DNA of 49,563 nucleotides from Alphaproteobacteria bacterium (lineage in GTDB: Bacteria; Pseudomonadota; Alphaproteobacteria; Rhodobacterales; Rhodobacteraceae), in the NCBI GenBank assembly GCA_030433335.1, contig JAUILL010000028.1, forward strand, positions 1 to 49,563, written 5' to 3'. Positions 1 through 8,652 of the stretch are shown here, piece by piece; within the stretch, counting starts at the first letter, position 1, and every line of letters starts with the position of its first letter. The notes under the pieces are model-generated. The model made no database searches, was not told the origin of the DNA, and saw nothing but the letters and a program-made list of their open reading frames with translations. A program made the position numbers and the translations under genes.

Positions 1-2
1 CC

Positions 3-461
3 GAGGCCTCTGCTCCCCCCGCAGAAGAAGACCCGTTTGCCGCCCTGGAGGCCGCGGATGACGTCCAAGGCGACGACACACAAACGACCGTGCCCGAGGC
101 CGTCCTTGAGGACACCCCCAACGCAGATCCCATTGCAGCCTTCGAAGAAGACGACCCCTTCGCGGCGCTGGCTGACTTCGAAGATCACGGAGGCCCCGAG
201 GCGAAGGAGGAGCTTGGTTTGACGCGCCTGGAAATGCTTTTGCTCAAAAAGTTGTCCTCTGGACAGAAGATCCCCGACGGCATCAGTCGCGAGGCGCTCA
301 AGTCTATCCCGATTCACGGTATTCGGCGTACGCCTGACGCGGCCCAAGAAAGCCCCGAAGCCCAATCAACCGAAGAAGAGCAAATAGACGCAAACTCCGA
401 GCCAGCACCGTACAAAGACCCCTCAGCGGACTACTGGAATTACGACATCTTTGATGACTAA
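3..461 (+). CDS. C-terminal part of an acidic protein with DPFAAL-type repeats (5' truncated)
   Basis: The reading frame is open from the first bases of the window to the TAA/TGA region at 461, so the gene starts upstream; an internal GTG at 90 is probably not the start. The visible part has about 152 residues. Its first half is rich in Asp and Glu and contains three copies of a short motif of the form D-P-[FI]-A-A-[LF], each flanked by acidic residues. A short basic, possibly helical stretch follows (roughly residues 75-110 of the fragment), then an acidic tail ending in aromatic residues (DYWNYDIFDD). I do not recognise the family. Low-complexity acidic repeats suggest a disordered region. 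Function cannot be inferred without the missing N-terminus. Confidence 0.6.
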   Translation, partial: EASAPPAEEDPFAALEAADDVQGDDTQTTVPEAVLEDTPNADPIAAFEEDDPFAALADFEDHGGPEAKEELGLTRLEMLLLKKLSSGQKIPDGISREALKSIPIHGIRRTPDAAQESPEAQSTEEEQIDANSEPAPYKDPSADYWNYDIFDD

Positions 462-545
462 CTGAAGGCTTCTTCATCACAATCCTTGATTTGACGGCCG
501 CATTTGATCTTTTAAGGTCGTGCGGTCGGCAAACAGGAGCCCCTT

Positions 546-1781
546 ATGGAACGCAGCAGCCCCTTGGTATCCCCCGTCCTGATAGCGGGCTGTCTTGTTA
601 TTATGGTCGGATTTGCGATCCGCGCCAGTTTTGGCGTGTTTCAGATCCCGATTGCAGAAGAGTTTGGTTGGGCGCGGGCGGACTTCAGTTTGGCTATCGC
701 GATCCAGAACTTGGCGTGGGGGATTGGTCAGCCATTGTTTGGCGCGTTTGCTGAACGCCTCGGGGATCGTAAAGCAATTATTCTGGGGGCACTCATGTAT
801 GCGGCGGGTCTGGTGGCGTCCAGCTTTGCAGTGACGCCAGCGGCGCACCAGCTGCTGGAAATTCTTGTGGGTTTTGGTGTCGCGGGCACCGGTTTCGGGG
901 TTATTCTGGCGGTCGTGGGCCGTGCGTCGAGCGACGAGAACCGCTCTATGTCGCTGGCGATTGCCACGGCGGCAGGCAGTGCGGGACAAGTGTTCGGGGC
1001 GCCTTTGGCGGAATGGCTCTTGGGCTTCATGACGTGGCAACAGGTGTTCTTGCTGTTTGCAGTCTCGATCATCGCGGTGCTGATGGTCCTGCCGATGATG
1101 CGGGTCGAGCCCCCTGCTTCGAAGAAAGAGCTGGAGGAGAGCATGGGCCAGATCCTGGGCCGTGCGTTCCGCGACCCCAGCTACACCATGATTTTCCTTG
1201 GGTTCTTTAGCTGCGGGTATCAGCTAGCCTTTGTCACAGCGCACTTTCCGGCCTTTGTGACCGAGGTGTGCAGCCCGATTGCCGCTGGCGGCATCCTGAG
1301 TTCGCTGGGGATCGAGACGACTTCGGCCCTTGGGGCGGTGTCGATCAGCCTTATCGGTCTGGCGAATATCGCGGGCACGTTGTTGGCTGGCTATCTGGGC
1401 AAGCGCTATTCGAAAAAGTACCTGCTGGCCGGCGTTTACGCGATGCGGACGGTTGTGGCGGCGGCGTTCATCATGTTCCCGATGACCCCTGCGACGGTGA
1501 TCCTGTTCTCGCTGGTGATGGGATCGCTGTGGCTGGCGACGGTGCCTCTGACCTCTGGTCTGGTCGCGCATCTGTATGGCCTGCGCTACATGGGCACGCT
1601 TTATGGGATCGTGTTCCTGAGCCACCAGCTCGGCAGCTTTATGGGCGTCTGGCTGGGGGGCAAGATGTACGACATCACCGGCGATTACACCGCTGTATGG
1701 TGGGTCGGTGTGGGGGTTGGCGCGTTCTCAGCGCTGGTGCATCTGCCGATCAAGGAAAAGCGCGTCGAACTGGCGGCATGA
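546..1781 (+). CDS. MFS transporter
   Basis: A 411-residue polytopic membrane protein with about 12 predicted hydrophobic segments in two halves, typical in length for the major facilitator superfamily. The loop after segment 2 carries an FAERLGDRKA stretch resembling MFS motif A, and a basic central loop (about residues 190-215) separates the halves. General appearance resembles the oxalate/formate antiporter or monocarboxylate type MFS, but substrate is not visible in the sequence. The ATG is preceded by AGGAGCCCC at proper distance. A strong intrinsic terminator follows the stop directly, so the gene appears to be transcribed alone. It is convergent with the OCD-family gene. Confidence 0.88.
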   Translation: MERSSPLVSPVLIAGCLVIMVGFAIRASFGVFQIPIAEEFGWARADFSLAIAIQNLAWGIGQPLFGAFAERLGDRKAIILGALMYAAGLVASSFAVTPAAHQLLEILVGFGVAGTGFGVILAVVGRASSDENRSMSLAIATAAGSAGQVFGAPLAEWLLGFMTWQQVFLLFAVSIIAVLMVLPMMRVEPPASKKELEESMGQILGRAFRDPSYTMIFLGFFSCGYQLAFVTAHFPAFVTEVCSPIAAGGILSSLGIETTSALGAVSISLIGLANIAGTLLAGYLGKRYSKKYLLAGVYAMRTVVAAAFIMFPMTPATVILFSLVMGSLWLATVPLTSGLVAHLYGLRYMGTLYGIVFLSHQLGSFMGVWLGGKMYDITGDYTAVWWVGVGVGAFSALVHLPIKEKRVELAA

Positions 1782-1786
1782 ATTCA

Positions 1787-1809
1787 GGGGCCCCGCAGGG
1801 CCCCTTTTT
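1787..1809 (+). terminator. Intrinsic terminator after MFS gene
   Basis: A perfect 7-bp stem GGGGCCC/GGGCCCC with a CGCA loop is followed by five T residues. It begins about six bases after the MFS stop codon and abuts the end of the convergent OCD-family gene. Confidence 0.85.
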
Positions 1810-2723
1810 CATTGCGCTGCGCGCCAAGCGTCGAGGATGTAGCGGCTGACCATCAGGTCCAGATGCGCGCCGCCGCCGTTCTTGCAGATCGTGATTTCCT
1901 CGGACGTTTGGCGGGCGAAAGCCGCGCCATCGTAGAAGTCCGCGATCACGTGGTCGGGGGTTATTTCCCCCGCTGCGATGGGCAATTTCAGCTCGCCGAT
2001 GTGCTCGATGGTCGTCTCGCGGCTGTCCACGAACAGGCGTGCACGGGTCAGGGCCTCGGTGTCGGCCTCGCGCATGTCGGGGCGGTAGGCGCCGATCAGG
2101 TCCACGTGCTGACCGAGTTGCAGCCAAGCGCCCTTTAGCACCGGCTCGGTGCTCATGGTGGCGCAGCAGATGATGTCGGCCTGTGCGACGGCTTCGGGCA
2201 GGTCGGTGGCGACCTTCAGGCCGGGGATGTCAGCGGCCATCTCGGTGGCGCGGGCGGTGGTGCGGTTCCAGACGGTGAACTGCGCATCGGGGAAGGCGGC
2301 GGCATAGGCGTCGATCATGTTCGCGCCCACGGTCCCTGCCCCGATGATCAGAATGTTCCGGCTGTCCGGCCGCGCCAGACGGCGGGCGGCCAGTAGGCTA
2401 TCGCCAGCGGTCTTCCACTTTGTCACCAGATGGAAGTCCACCACGGCCTCTAGCAGGCCATGATCGTCGCTGAACAAGGACACGCCGCCATTCACGCGGG
2501 GCAGATCAGAAGCGGGGTTTTCGGGGAAGACCGTTGCGGCCTTGACTGCCAAACCCAGCCCGTTGATCCACGCAGAGCGCAGCAACAGGGTGTCATCGCC
2601 CCGATATAGGAAGCTGTCGGAAATCTGAGCCTTAGGCAGGCTGTGGGCCTGCCAGATGGCGTCAGTCAGAGCGATCCAGTCCAGATGGGCGTCGGCTTCG
2701 AAAGGGACGATGGCGGGGGTCAT
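1809..2723 (-). CDS. Ornithine cyclodeaminase / mu-crystallin family enzyme
   Basis: 304 residues, normal length for the OCD/mu-crystallin family of NAD(P)-dependent enzymes, which includes ornithine cyclodeaminase, alanine dehydrogenase of the archaeal type and ketimine reductases. A dinucleotide-binding GAGTVG motif lies near residue 127 after a beta strand (NILIIG). Upstream, VKAATVFPEN and the segment LVTKWKTAGDS match the substrate-binding region of the family. The exact substrate is not readable. Its start ATG overlaps the stop of the upstream HAD gene by four bases (ATGA), so the two are translationally coupled in a minus-strand operon with the YaiI-family gene and fghA. Confidence 0.85.
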   Translation of the reverse strand: MTPAIVPFEADAHLDWIALTDAIWQAHSLPKAQISDSFLYRGDDTLLLRSAWINGLGLAVKAATVFPENPASDLPRVNGGVSLFSDDHGLLEAVVDFHLVTKWKTAGDSLLAARRLARPDSRNILIIGAGTVGANMIDAYAAAFPDAQFTVWNRTTARATEMAADIPGLKVATDLPEAVAQADIICCATMSTEPVLKGAWLQLGQHVDLIGAYRPDMREADTEALTRARLFVDSRETTIEHIGELKLPIAAGEITPDHVIADFYDGAAFARQTSEEITICKNGGGAHLDLMVSRYILDAWRAAQ

Positions 2724-3340
2724 GCGGCCTCACTCTCGGTCAATAGCCCCTTAGCCACCAGACAATCGGCCCACCCTTGGGGGCCGGTGAACAGGTGCGT
2801 TTGCCACCCGCGCGATGCCGCCATTTCGATGTTATCGGCGCGGTCATCGGCGAACAGCAGCCCCTCGGGAGCAACGCCGCAATCCTCTTCGACCATCTCA
2901 TAGATGCGGACCTCGGGCTTGATCACCTGCATGTGGCCCGAGATGTAGCGTTTGTCGAATTCAGTCAGAAACGGATAGACGGGTTCAGCGATGGCAAAGG
3001 TCTGAACCCCAAAATTGGTCAGCGCGAACACCGGCACCCCCTTGGCCCGCAAGGCGCGCAGCAGGCGCACGGAATGGGGAATTTCGGGGCTGGCCATCTC
3101 GATCCACTGGTCGTGCCAGATGCCCAGTTCGGTCCGCCATGCGGGGTGCTGATCCGCCATCGACGCTAGCAGTTCGTGGAAATTCGCCCCGCGATCCACC
3201 TGATCGTTCATGCTGTGCAGATCGACAGCGGCGAACAGTTCCTTGCGGCGGGCCTCTCCGATCACCTTGTCGAAGTGGCGCTCGGGCTGCCATTCGATCA
3301 GGACGTTGCCGATGTCGAAAATGACGGCTTCGGGGGTCAT
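2720..3340 (-). CDS. HAD-like hydrolase (YihX-type)
   Basis: 206 residues with the HAD superfamily signature: motif I FDIGNVL at the N-terminus, motif II in VFALTNFG, a Lys in IKPEVRIYE, and motif IV LLFADDRADN. The first Asp of motif I would be the nucleophile; the second position of the usual DxD is Gly-Asn rather than Asp, as in the YihX/epoxide-hydrolase-like subgroup. A helical cap lies between motifs I and II. Likely a small-molecule phosphatase or dehalogenase-like enzyme of unknown substrate. It is a few bases downstream of the YaiI-family gene and overlaps the OCD-family gene, indicating a co-transcribed unit. Confidence 0.85.
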   Translation of the reverse strand: MTPEAVIFDIGNVLIEWQPERHFDKVIGEARRKELFAAVDLHSMNDQVDRGANFHELLASMADQHPAWRTELGIWHDQWIEMASPEIPHSVRLLRALRAKGVPVFALTNFGVQTFAIAEPVYPFLTEFDKRYISGHMQVIKPEVRIYEMVEEDCGVAPEGLLFADDRADNIEMAASRGWQTHLFTGPQGWADCLVAKGLLTESEAA

Positions 3341-3343
3341 GGG

Positions 3344-3793
3344 TTATCCTTTGCGTTTCACGCGGCGCAGCGCGTCTTCGAGAGCATTCAGAAAGCGGGA
3401 GCGATCGGCCTTGGTGAACCCTTTGCCGCCCCCTTGGCGGAACGGGTCGGCGGCGCGTAGATCGGCCATCAGGTCGCGCATCCCCAACACGTTGCCAATA
3501 TTGGCTTCGGTCAGAAATTCGCCGTTGGGCTTGATCACAATGGCCCCCGCAGGCACGCATTTCGCGGCCAAGGGGATGTCATTGGTGGTCACCACATCGC
3601 CGGTCGTGGCGCGGTCCGCGATCCACATATCGGCCACATCGGGGCCCTCGGAGACGATCACCAGCTGGACCAAGGGGTTCTGCGACGGGCGCAGCCCCCC
3701 GTTGCAGACCATCGCCACCTCGGTCTTGTGCCGCGTGGCGATGCGCTCGATCTCTTCCTTCACCGGACAGGCGTCCGCGTCCACGTAAATCAT
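3344..3793 (-). CDS. yaiI: YaiI/YqxD (UPF0178) family protein
   Basis: 149 residues, full length for UPF0178/DUF188. The N-terminus [13 protein letters not shown] and the central [10 protein letters not shown] segment are diagnostic of this family, which has a PIN/NYN-like nuclease fold with conserved Asp residues; biochemical function is unproven. The basic C-terminal tail is usual. Its start ATG overlaps the fghA stop by four bases, which implies translational coupling. It ends a few bases before the HAD gene. Confidence 0.9.
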   Translation of the reverse strand: MIYVDADACPVKEEIERIATRHKTEVAMVCNGGLRPSQNPLVQLVIVSEGPDVADMWIADRATTGDVVTTNDIPLAAKCVPAGAIVIKPNGEFLTEANIGNVLGMRDLMADLRAADPFRQGGGKGFTKADRSRFLNALEDALRRVKRKG

Positions 3794-4623
3794 AGGGCGT
3801 AAAGCGCCTCTGCGTGGAAGGCGACGTGCTCTTCCATGAAGGTCGAGACGAAGAAGTAGCTGTGGTCATAACCCTTTTGCATACGGAACGCGCCGTCCTG
3901 ACGGCGGGCCGCCATGGAATGGGCCAGCGCTTCGGGCTTCAGCAGGTTCAGGAACTGGTCGCTGGAACCCTGATCAATCAGAACCGGACCATCAAAGCCG
4001 CGATCCAGCATCAACAGGCTGGAGTCGTGCGCTTTCCACGCCTCTTCGTCGCTGCCCAAATAGGCGGTCAGCTGTTTGCGGCCCCAATCGCTTTGGGTCG
4101 GGTTCGCGATGGGCGAGAACGCCGAAACGGACGCATAGCGGCCGGGTAAGGACATCGCCAAGGTCAGCGCGCCGTGGCCGCCCATCGAATGGCCGGTGAT
4201 CGACTGACGCTCGGGGTCGATGGCAAAGTTGTGGTCCACCACGCGGGGCAGTTCCTCGGCGATATAGTCCCACATCTGGAAATGCGGCTTCCAAGGGTCT
4301 TGGGTCGCATTCACGTAGAAACCAGCGCCCTGCCCCAGATCATAGGCGTCGTCATTGGCCACGCCCTCGCCACGGGGCGAGGTGTCGGGGAAACACAGGG
4401 CGATCCCGTGTTCAGCGGCCCACGCCTGCGCGCCCGCTTTGGTCATGGCATTCTCGTGGGTGCAAGTCAGGCCCGACAGGTACCACAGCAAGGGGACACT
4501 GCCATGCTCTGCCTCTTCGGGCAGGAACAGGCCGAACGTCATCTTGCACCCCGTCACGGCGCTATCGTGGGAATAAACCCCCTGCACACCGCCAAAGCAC
4601 CGGTTTTCCGAAATCGTTTCCAT
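3790..4623 (-). CDS. fghA: S-formylglutathione hydrolase
   Basis: 277 residues. It hydrolyses S-formylglutathione to formate and glutathione, the second step of glutathione-dependent formaldehyde detoxification. The alpha/beta-hydrolase fold is clear: [11 protein letters not shown] near residue 50, the nucleophile elbow GHSMGG (Ser about 146), and late DQGSSDQF and YDHSYFF segments that carry the acid and histidine of the triad. The frame continues to a TTG one codon upstream, but the ATG at 4623 preceded by GGGAGAG is the better start. It is the first gene of a tightly overlapping set with the YaiI-family, HAD and OCD-family genes. No formaldehyde dehydrogenase gene (adhC) is adjacent. Confidence 0.93.
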   Translation of the reverse strand: METISENRCFGGVQGVYSHDSAVTGCKMTFGLFLPEEAEHGSVPLLWYLSGLTCTHENAMTKAGAQAWAAEHGIALCFPDTSPRGEGVANDDAYDLGQGAGFYVNATQDPWKPHFQMWDYIAEELPRVVDHNFAIDPERQSITGHSMGGHGALTLAMSLPGRYASVSAFSPIANPTQSDWGRKQLTAYLGSDEEAWKAHDSSLLMLDRGFDGPVLIDQGSSDQFLNLLKPEALAHSMAARRQDGAFRMQKGYDHSYFFVSTFMEEHVAFHAEALYAL

Positions 4624-4659
4624 CAAATCTCTCCCTTGAACTGGCGCGTAGAGGGTGCG

Positions 4660-5589
4660 CTAACCGACCGTCACCCAAGCGATCACTGCCGACACTGTAG
4701 CGATACTGAGCGTCGTTGAAATCAGAATCGAGGTCGATACGCGCTGCACCGCCACCCCGTAGTGCGCCGCCAGCATATAAACGTTGCCCGCCACCGGCAA
4801 AGACGCCGCCGCGATCATCACGCTGGCCGCGAATGGTTCCACGTGGAACAGGACCAGCGCCGCATAGGCCACCGCCGCCGGATGCAGGATCAGCTTGCAG
4901 AAGGACAGCCAGCCCGCAATCTCCATCCGTTCGGCCGATTTACCGGCCAAGGAGGCACCAATGGCAAACAACGCACCGGGCGTTGCCGCAGCCCCAAGGA
5001 TCGACACGAAATCCATCAGCGGCGCGGGCGTGGGCAGCGATGCGGTGGACCACAGCAGCCCCAAAGCGATCGACACGATCATCGGGTTCTTCAGCAGGCC
5101 AAGCGCCACGGTTTTCAACACGCTCAGGCGCATTTTGCCATCGCGCGAGCCGGTAATCAGGATCACGATCAGGCTGGAGAATACGATCAGGTCGATGGCC
5201 AGAACCATCATCACAGGGCCTATCGCCTGCGGCCCCATCAGCATCGTCAGCATCGGAATGCCCAAGAAACCGGTGTTTCCGATGACCGCGCATTGAGCCT
5301 CAACTGCGGACTCGTCGACGGGTCTGCCCCGAAAGATCGCGAATCCCATGGCAACCACATAGATCAATCCCGTGGCCGTCAGGTAGGCAAGGATGAAGGG
5401 GCCGTCAAAAACCTCTGACATGCTCAAATCGGCAGAAAACCGGAACAGCATGGCGGACAGAGCAAAATAGAACACGAACTTGGTGATCGCTGCCGTGGCT
5501 TCGGGGCTGAAAAACCGCGTTCGCGCCGCGCCATAGCCCAGGCCGATCATCGCAAAAAATGGGAGTGTTCTAAAGAAAATCTCGATCAT
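4660..5589 (-). CDS. AEC family (auxin efflux carrier-like) transporter
   Basis: 309 residues from the ATG at 5589; a TTG two codons upstream is a weaker alternative. The protein is almost entirely hydrophobic with about ten predicted segments in two five-helix halves, and has the central polar segment and the GNTGFLGIPM motif typical of the AEC/PIN family of bacterial carboxylate and amino-acid-derived anion carriers. Substrate is not predictable. The stop lies about 36 bases before the fghA start on the same strand, so the two may share a transcript. Confidence 0.88.
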   Translation of the reverse strand: MIEIFFRTLPFFAMIGLGYGAARTRFFSPEATAAITKFVFYFALSAMLFRFSADLSMSEVFDGPFILAYLTATGLIYVVAMGFAIFRGRPVDESAVEAQCAVIGNTGFLGIPMLTMLMGPQAIGPVMMVLAIDLIVFSSLIVILITGSRDGKMRLSVLKTVALGLLKNPMIVSIALGLLWSTASLPTPAPLMDFVSILGAAATPGALFAIGASLAGKSAERMEIAGWLSFCKLILHPAAVAYAALVLFHVEPFAASVMIAAASLPVAGNVYMLAAHYGVAVQRVSTSILISTTLSIATVSAVIAWVTVG

Positions 5590-5675
5590 GCCCAAAGCGA
5601 TAGAGAGCGCCGCTGCCTAAGGCAACGACGCGTTTTTGCAATTTCCAATATTCGAGAGGGCGCGGCAGCCCTGCA

Positions 5676-6650
5676 TCAGCCGCCGCCAATCAAAACGCCA
5701 GCTGCAAAGACCAAAGCCCCACCCAGAACCACTTGGAACGCAGCTCGCATAAAGGGCGTGTCCATGTAGCGGTTCTGAATCCAGACGATTGCCCAAAGCT
5801 CAACGAACACTACAAAGAACGCCGTGATCGTCGCTGTCCAGAAATGCGGGATCAGGTAGGGCAGCGCGTGGCCCAAACCGCCAACCGCTGTCATGATCCC
5901 CGAGGCAAAGCCGCGCTTGGCGGGCGATCCACGTCCCGACAATTGACCATCGTCCGACGCCGCTTCGGTAAAGCCCATGCTGATGCCCGCGCCGACACTG
6001 GCGGCCAAGCCGACCAAGAAGGTGGTGTGGGTATCTTGCGTGGCAAAAGCGGTCGCAAAGATCGGAGCCAAAGTACTGACCGAGCCGTCCATCAACCCTG
6101 CCAATCCGGGTTGCACGTAGGTCAGCACGAACTGGCGGTGTGCCGATGCGTCCTCGTCCTCTTTCGCCTCACCATCAAGGTGGGTTTTCTCCAGATCGGC
6201 GGCGGTATTCTGGTGGCCCGCTTCGGCCTGCGCCAGACGCCCCAGCAAATCGCGTGTCGCGGCGTCCGAGGTGCGCTGCGCTGCCATTGTATAGAACCGC
6301 TCTGCGTCACGCTCCATTCCTTCGGCTTCGGCGCGGATGCGTTCCAGCCCCAGATTTTCCACCAACCAAACAGGACGGCGCGCATAGTAGCCAGCCACAT
6401 GCTCGCGGCGGATCAAGGGGATCGTCTCTCCAAACCGCTCTCGGTGCAGGGCGATCAGTTGGGCGCGGTGATTGTCCTCTTCTTCGGCCATGCCTTCGAA
6501 AACGGCGGCCGTCGAAGGATATTCCTCGCGCAGACGCGCTGCATAGGTCCGGTAGATCTGGGCATCATCCTCTTCGGACGAAATTGCCAAAGCGAGGACC
6601 TCTTGATCCGACAGATCCGAGAACCTTCTGCGTTGAGTGATAAAACGCAT
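5676..6650 (-). CDS. mbfA: Membrane-bound ferritin, rubrerythrin-VIT1 fusion iron exporter
   Basis: 324 residues with two parts. Residues 1-165 form a ferritin-like di-iron domain, with Glu and ExxH ligands visible ([37 protein letters not shown]). Residues 170-324 form a VIT1/CCC1-like membrane domain with [18 protein letters not shown] and several hydrophobic segments. This architecture is MbfA, known in Bradyrhizobium and Agrobacterium as an inner-membrane iron exporter that protects against iron and peroxide and is repressed by Irr. The start ATG is preceded by GAGGG. An Irr-type inverted repeat covers its promoter, so regulation as in those species is inferred. Confidence 0.93.
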   Translation of the reverse strand: MRFITQRRRFSDLSDQEVLALAISSEEDDAQIYRTYAARLREEYPSTAAVFEGMAEEEDNHRAQLIALHRERFGETIPLIRREHVAGYYARRPVWLVENLGLERIRAEAEGMERDAERFYTMAAQRTSDAATRDLLGRLAQAEAGHQNTAADLEKTHLDGEAKEDEDASAHRQFVLTYVQPGLAGLMDGSVSTLAPIFATAFATQDTHTTFLVGLAASVGAGISMGFTEAASDDGQLSGRGSPAKRGFASGIMTAVGGLGHALPYLIPHFWTATITAFFVVFVELWAIVWIQNRYMDTPFMRAAFQVVLGGALVFAAGVLIGGG

Positions 6651-6666
6651 ATCTACGCCCTCTATT

Positions 6667-6681
6667 TTAGAATGGTTCTAA
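6667..6681. promoter_or_regulatory. Irr-type iron control element of mbfA
   Basis: A perfect inverted repeat TTAGAA-N3-TTCTAA lies 17-31 bases upstream of the mbfA start codon. It resembles the iron control element bound by Irr in alphaproteobacteria. It overlaps the predicted -10 and transcription start, a position suited to repression when iron is low. Confidence 0.75.
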
Positions 6682-6707
6682 TGTACTGGTTCGCGTTCGA
6701 GGTGCAA
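6680..6707 (-). promoter_or_regulatory. Predicted sigma70 promoter of mbfA
   Basis: On the minus strand TTGCAC (6702-6707) and TACATT (6680-6685) are separated by 16 bases and lie about 30 bases upstream of the mbfA start. The -10 hexamer overlaps the Irr-type inverted repeat. Confidence 0.5.
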
Positions 6708-6726
6708 GCGGCGAATTGGCACAGCC

Positions 6727-6746
6727 GTTTGTTGTTTTAAACAAAC
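6727..6746. promoter_or_regulatory. Inverted repeat, candidate TetR operator
   Basis: Perfect 7-bp arms GTTTGTT and AACAAAC with a 6-base spacer lie about 85 bases upstream of the TetR-family start codon, in the divergent region shared with mbfA. Size and position fit an autoregulatory TetR operator; binding is inferred only. Confidence 0.5.
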
Positions 6747-6829
6747 CCGCCTGTGCAGGGTGTCGGTCTGCGACTCCTTGCTGAACTGAACGGTGCGGTT
6801 TATCTTTGGGGTCATTCTTGGAGGTCCAT

Positions 6830-7444
6830 ATGACTGTCGCCACCGAAGTGCGCCGAGGCCGAAAATTTGATCAGGTTCTCGAAGGCGCACGACAGATTTT
6901 TATGCGCGACGGGTTCGAAGGGGCCAGCGTCGACGACATTGCCCAAGCGGCGGGCGTATCCAAGGCGACGCTGTACAGCTATTTCGCGGACAAGCGGCTG
7001 CTGTTCATGGAAGTCGCCCGATCCGAATGTGCAGGGCAGGCTGACAAAGCGTCGGTGGAAATCACGGCCGATGCAGGCGTTCGAGCTGTCATGACCTATG
7101 TGGGCGAGCGCCTTTTTGGGTTTGCGACCAGCGAAATGGGACTGAAAATCTACCGGATTTGCGTTGCAGAGTCGGCGCGCTTTCCGGAACTCGGACAGAC
7201 GTTCTTTTCGTCCGGACCAGAGGTCATGGTCGCGCGCTTGTCGGACTACTTCGCCGAGGCCGAGGAGCGCGGCGAAGTGCGCATCCCCGACAAACGCCTT
7301 GCGGCATTCCAATTCGCCGAGATGTGCAAATCAGACATGTGGCTGCAATTGGTTCTGGGGCTTCGTCAAACCGTAAGCCCCCAAGAACAGAAGCGTGTAA
7401 TCGACGGCGCGGTGGACACCTTCCTGGCCCGTTACGGCACCTGA
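6830..7444 (+). CDS. TetR/AcrR family transcriptional regulator
   Basis: 204 residues from the ATG at 6830, chosen because GGAGG lies six bases upstream; the longer TTG start would overlap this site. The N-terminal helix-turn-helix is typical (GASVDDIAQAAGVSKATLYSYFADKRLLF, about residues 34-62). The C-terminal domain has the TetR_C helices that bind an unknown ligand. It is divergent from mbfA and its 3' end overlaps the 3' end of the HAD gene. A palindrome upstream is a candidate autoregulatory site. Whether mbfA is also a target is open. Confidence 0.88.
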   Translation: MTVATEVRRGRKFDQVLEGARQIFMRDGFEGASVDDIAQAAGVSKATLYSYFADKRLLFMEVARSECAGQADKASVEITADAGVRAVMTYVGERLFGFATSEMGLKIYRICVAESARFPELGQTFFSSGPEVMVARLSDYFAEAEERGEVRIPDKRLAAFQFAEMCKSDMWLQLVLGLRQTVSPQEQKRVIDGAVDTFLARYGT

Positions 7445-8061
7445 ACCGGCTCGATCAAACCTTCGGACACGAAGCGGGCGATGAGACCCTCTGCGCCCTC
7501 AAAGATATGCCCCGTTAAGCCAGCCTTTTCCGCGCCGGCGATGTTCTCGGGCTTGTCGTCGATGAAAAACGTCTTGGCTGGTTTCGCCCCGAGAAAAGAG
7601 AGGCAGTTCAAGAAGCAGGCTTTGTCCGGCTTGGCCGCTCCGAACTTCGAGGAAGGGAAGATTTTATCTTCGAACAGAGGGCGCAGTTCGGGAAACAGGT
7701 AGTCGATATTGTCGCCCACAAGCTCCGAGTTATTCGTGAGAACCGCCACCGGATAGGTTTTGCGGACCTGCGCGACTAGGTCGAGCACCGCCGGGTTCGG
7801 AGTCATCGAGGCTTTGCGTGCCTCCAACCACTGATCCGCTGAGAACGGAGCGCCAAGCTGCAGCGCAACCTCGCGCAAATAAGTTGTGGTGCTGATGATC
7901 CCGGCATCCGCAGCCGCATCGATGCCAGAGCCCCAAATCGCTGCACGCACGCGATCCGCCGACGTGTTGGTCAGTTTGGCCAGATGTGCTGCGCGATAGG
8001 CTTTGTCCGAGTGGCACAGCACGTCATCCATATCGAAAAGGATCAAATCAAAATCAGGCAT
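7432..8061 (-). CDS. HAD family phosphatase
   Basis: 209 residues from ATG 8061; a start five codons upstream at 8076 is also open. HAD motifs are complete: LFDMDDVL (motif I, with the two Asp), VLTNNSEL (motif II), a Lys in KFGAAKPDK (motif III) and FFIDDKPENI (motif IV). It is a haloacid dehalogenase-like or beta-phosphoglucomutase-like subfamily member with a helical cap; substrate unknown. The upstream ATG sits in the arm of an inverted repeat and lacks a ribosome-binding site, which is why the shorter start is preferred. Its 3' end overlaps the 3' end of the TetR gene by 13 bases. Confidence 0.82.
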   Translation of the reverse strand: MPDFDLILFDMDDVLCHSDKAYRAAHLAKLTNTSADRVRAAIWGSGIDAAADAGIISTTTYLREVALQLGAPFSADQWLEARKASMTPNPAVLDLVAQVRKTYPVAVLTNNSELVGDNIDYLFPELRPLFEDKIFPSSKFGAAKPDKACFLNCLSFLGAKPAKTFFIDDKPENIAGAEKAGLTGHIFEGAEGLIARFVSEGLIEPVQVP

Positions 8062-8073
8062 GGCAAAAGCTCT

Positions 8074-8099
8074 CATGAAAATCTGGCTAGCTTTTCATG
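8074..8099. repeat. Inverted repeat overlapping the HAD gene start region
   Basis: Perfect 8-bp arms CATGAAAA and TTTTCATG with a 10-base spacer. One arm contains the upstream candidate start codon of the HAD phosphatase gene. It could be an operator or a hairpin in the mRNA leader. Confidence 0.5.
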
Positions 8100-8169
8100 C
8101 TGTGGCCATCGGCCAATCCGATCAAGTGAGTCTTGGGATTTGCGCCCCGAAGTGCCGCTTCTCCGCCTA

Positions 8170-8652
8170 TTAAAGAAGCTGATACATTACATGTGCGTCC
8201 ACCAATCCCGCCTCGGGATGCCGGAATGCGCGGGCCAAAGTGCCGACGATCTCGAACCCGTTACGCTGCCATAGGGCAATCGCTCCGGTGTTTGTCGAGA
8301 CTACGAAATTGAACTGCATCGCCCTGAAACCGGCCATGCGCGCCTCGGCTAGAATGTGGTTCAGCAAACCTTGTGCGACCCCGCGCCCCCGCGCCTCTGC
8401 CGCGGTCACAAACCCCGCGTTGCAGATGTGATCCGCGTTCCCTTTGTGGTTGGGGCACAGATAGCCCGTTCCGACAATGCCGATATCCGCTTCGGCCACC
8501 CAAGCCTGATGACTGCCCCCAAGCCAATAGTCCAATGTGTCTTCTTTCGAGATGTCCGTGGGGATCGCATAAGTCTCTCCGGCGCGAAAAACCGGCTCGA
8601 GCATGGCCCAGATGGCATCAGTGTCTTGGGGAGTGGCGGGTCGGATCAGCAC
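8170..8652 (-). CDS. GNAT family N-acetyltransferase
   Basis: 160 residues from a GTG at 8652 with AGAAGGAA about seven bases upstream. The frame stays open much further, but that part runs into the divergent lipoprotein gene and reads as non-coding, and GNAT proteins usually begin just before the LIRPATPQD strand seen here. The acetyl-CoA binding motif is visible as VTAAEARGRGVAQGLLNHIL, followed by NFVVSTNTGAIALWQRNGFEIVGTL. Such stand-alone enzymes acetylate small amines, antibiotics or proteins; the acceptor is unknown. Confidence 0.85.
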   Translation of the reverse strand: MLIRPATPQDTDAIWAMLEPVFRAGETYAIPTDISKEDTLDYWLGGSHQAWVAEADIGIVGTGYLCPNHKGNADHICNAGFVTAAEARGRGVAQGLLNHILAEARMAGFRAMQFNFVVSTNTGAIALWQRNGFEIVGTLARAFRHPEAGLVDAHVMYQLL

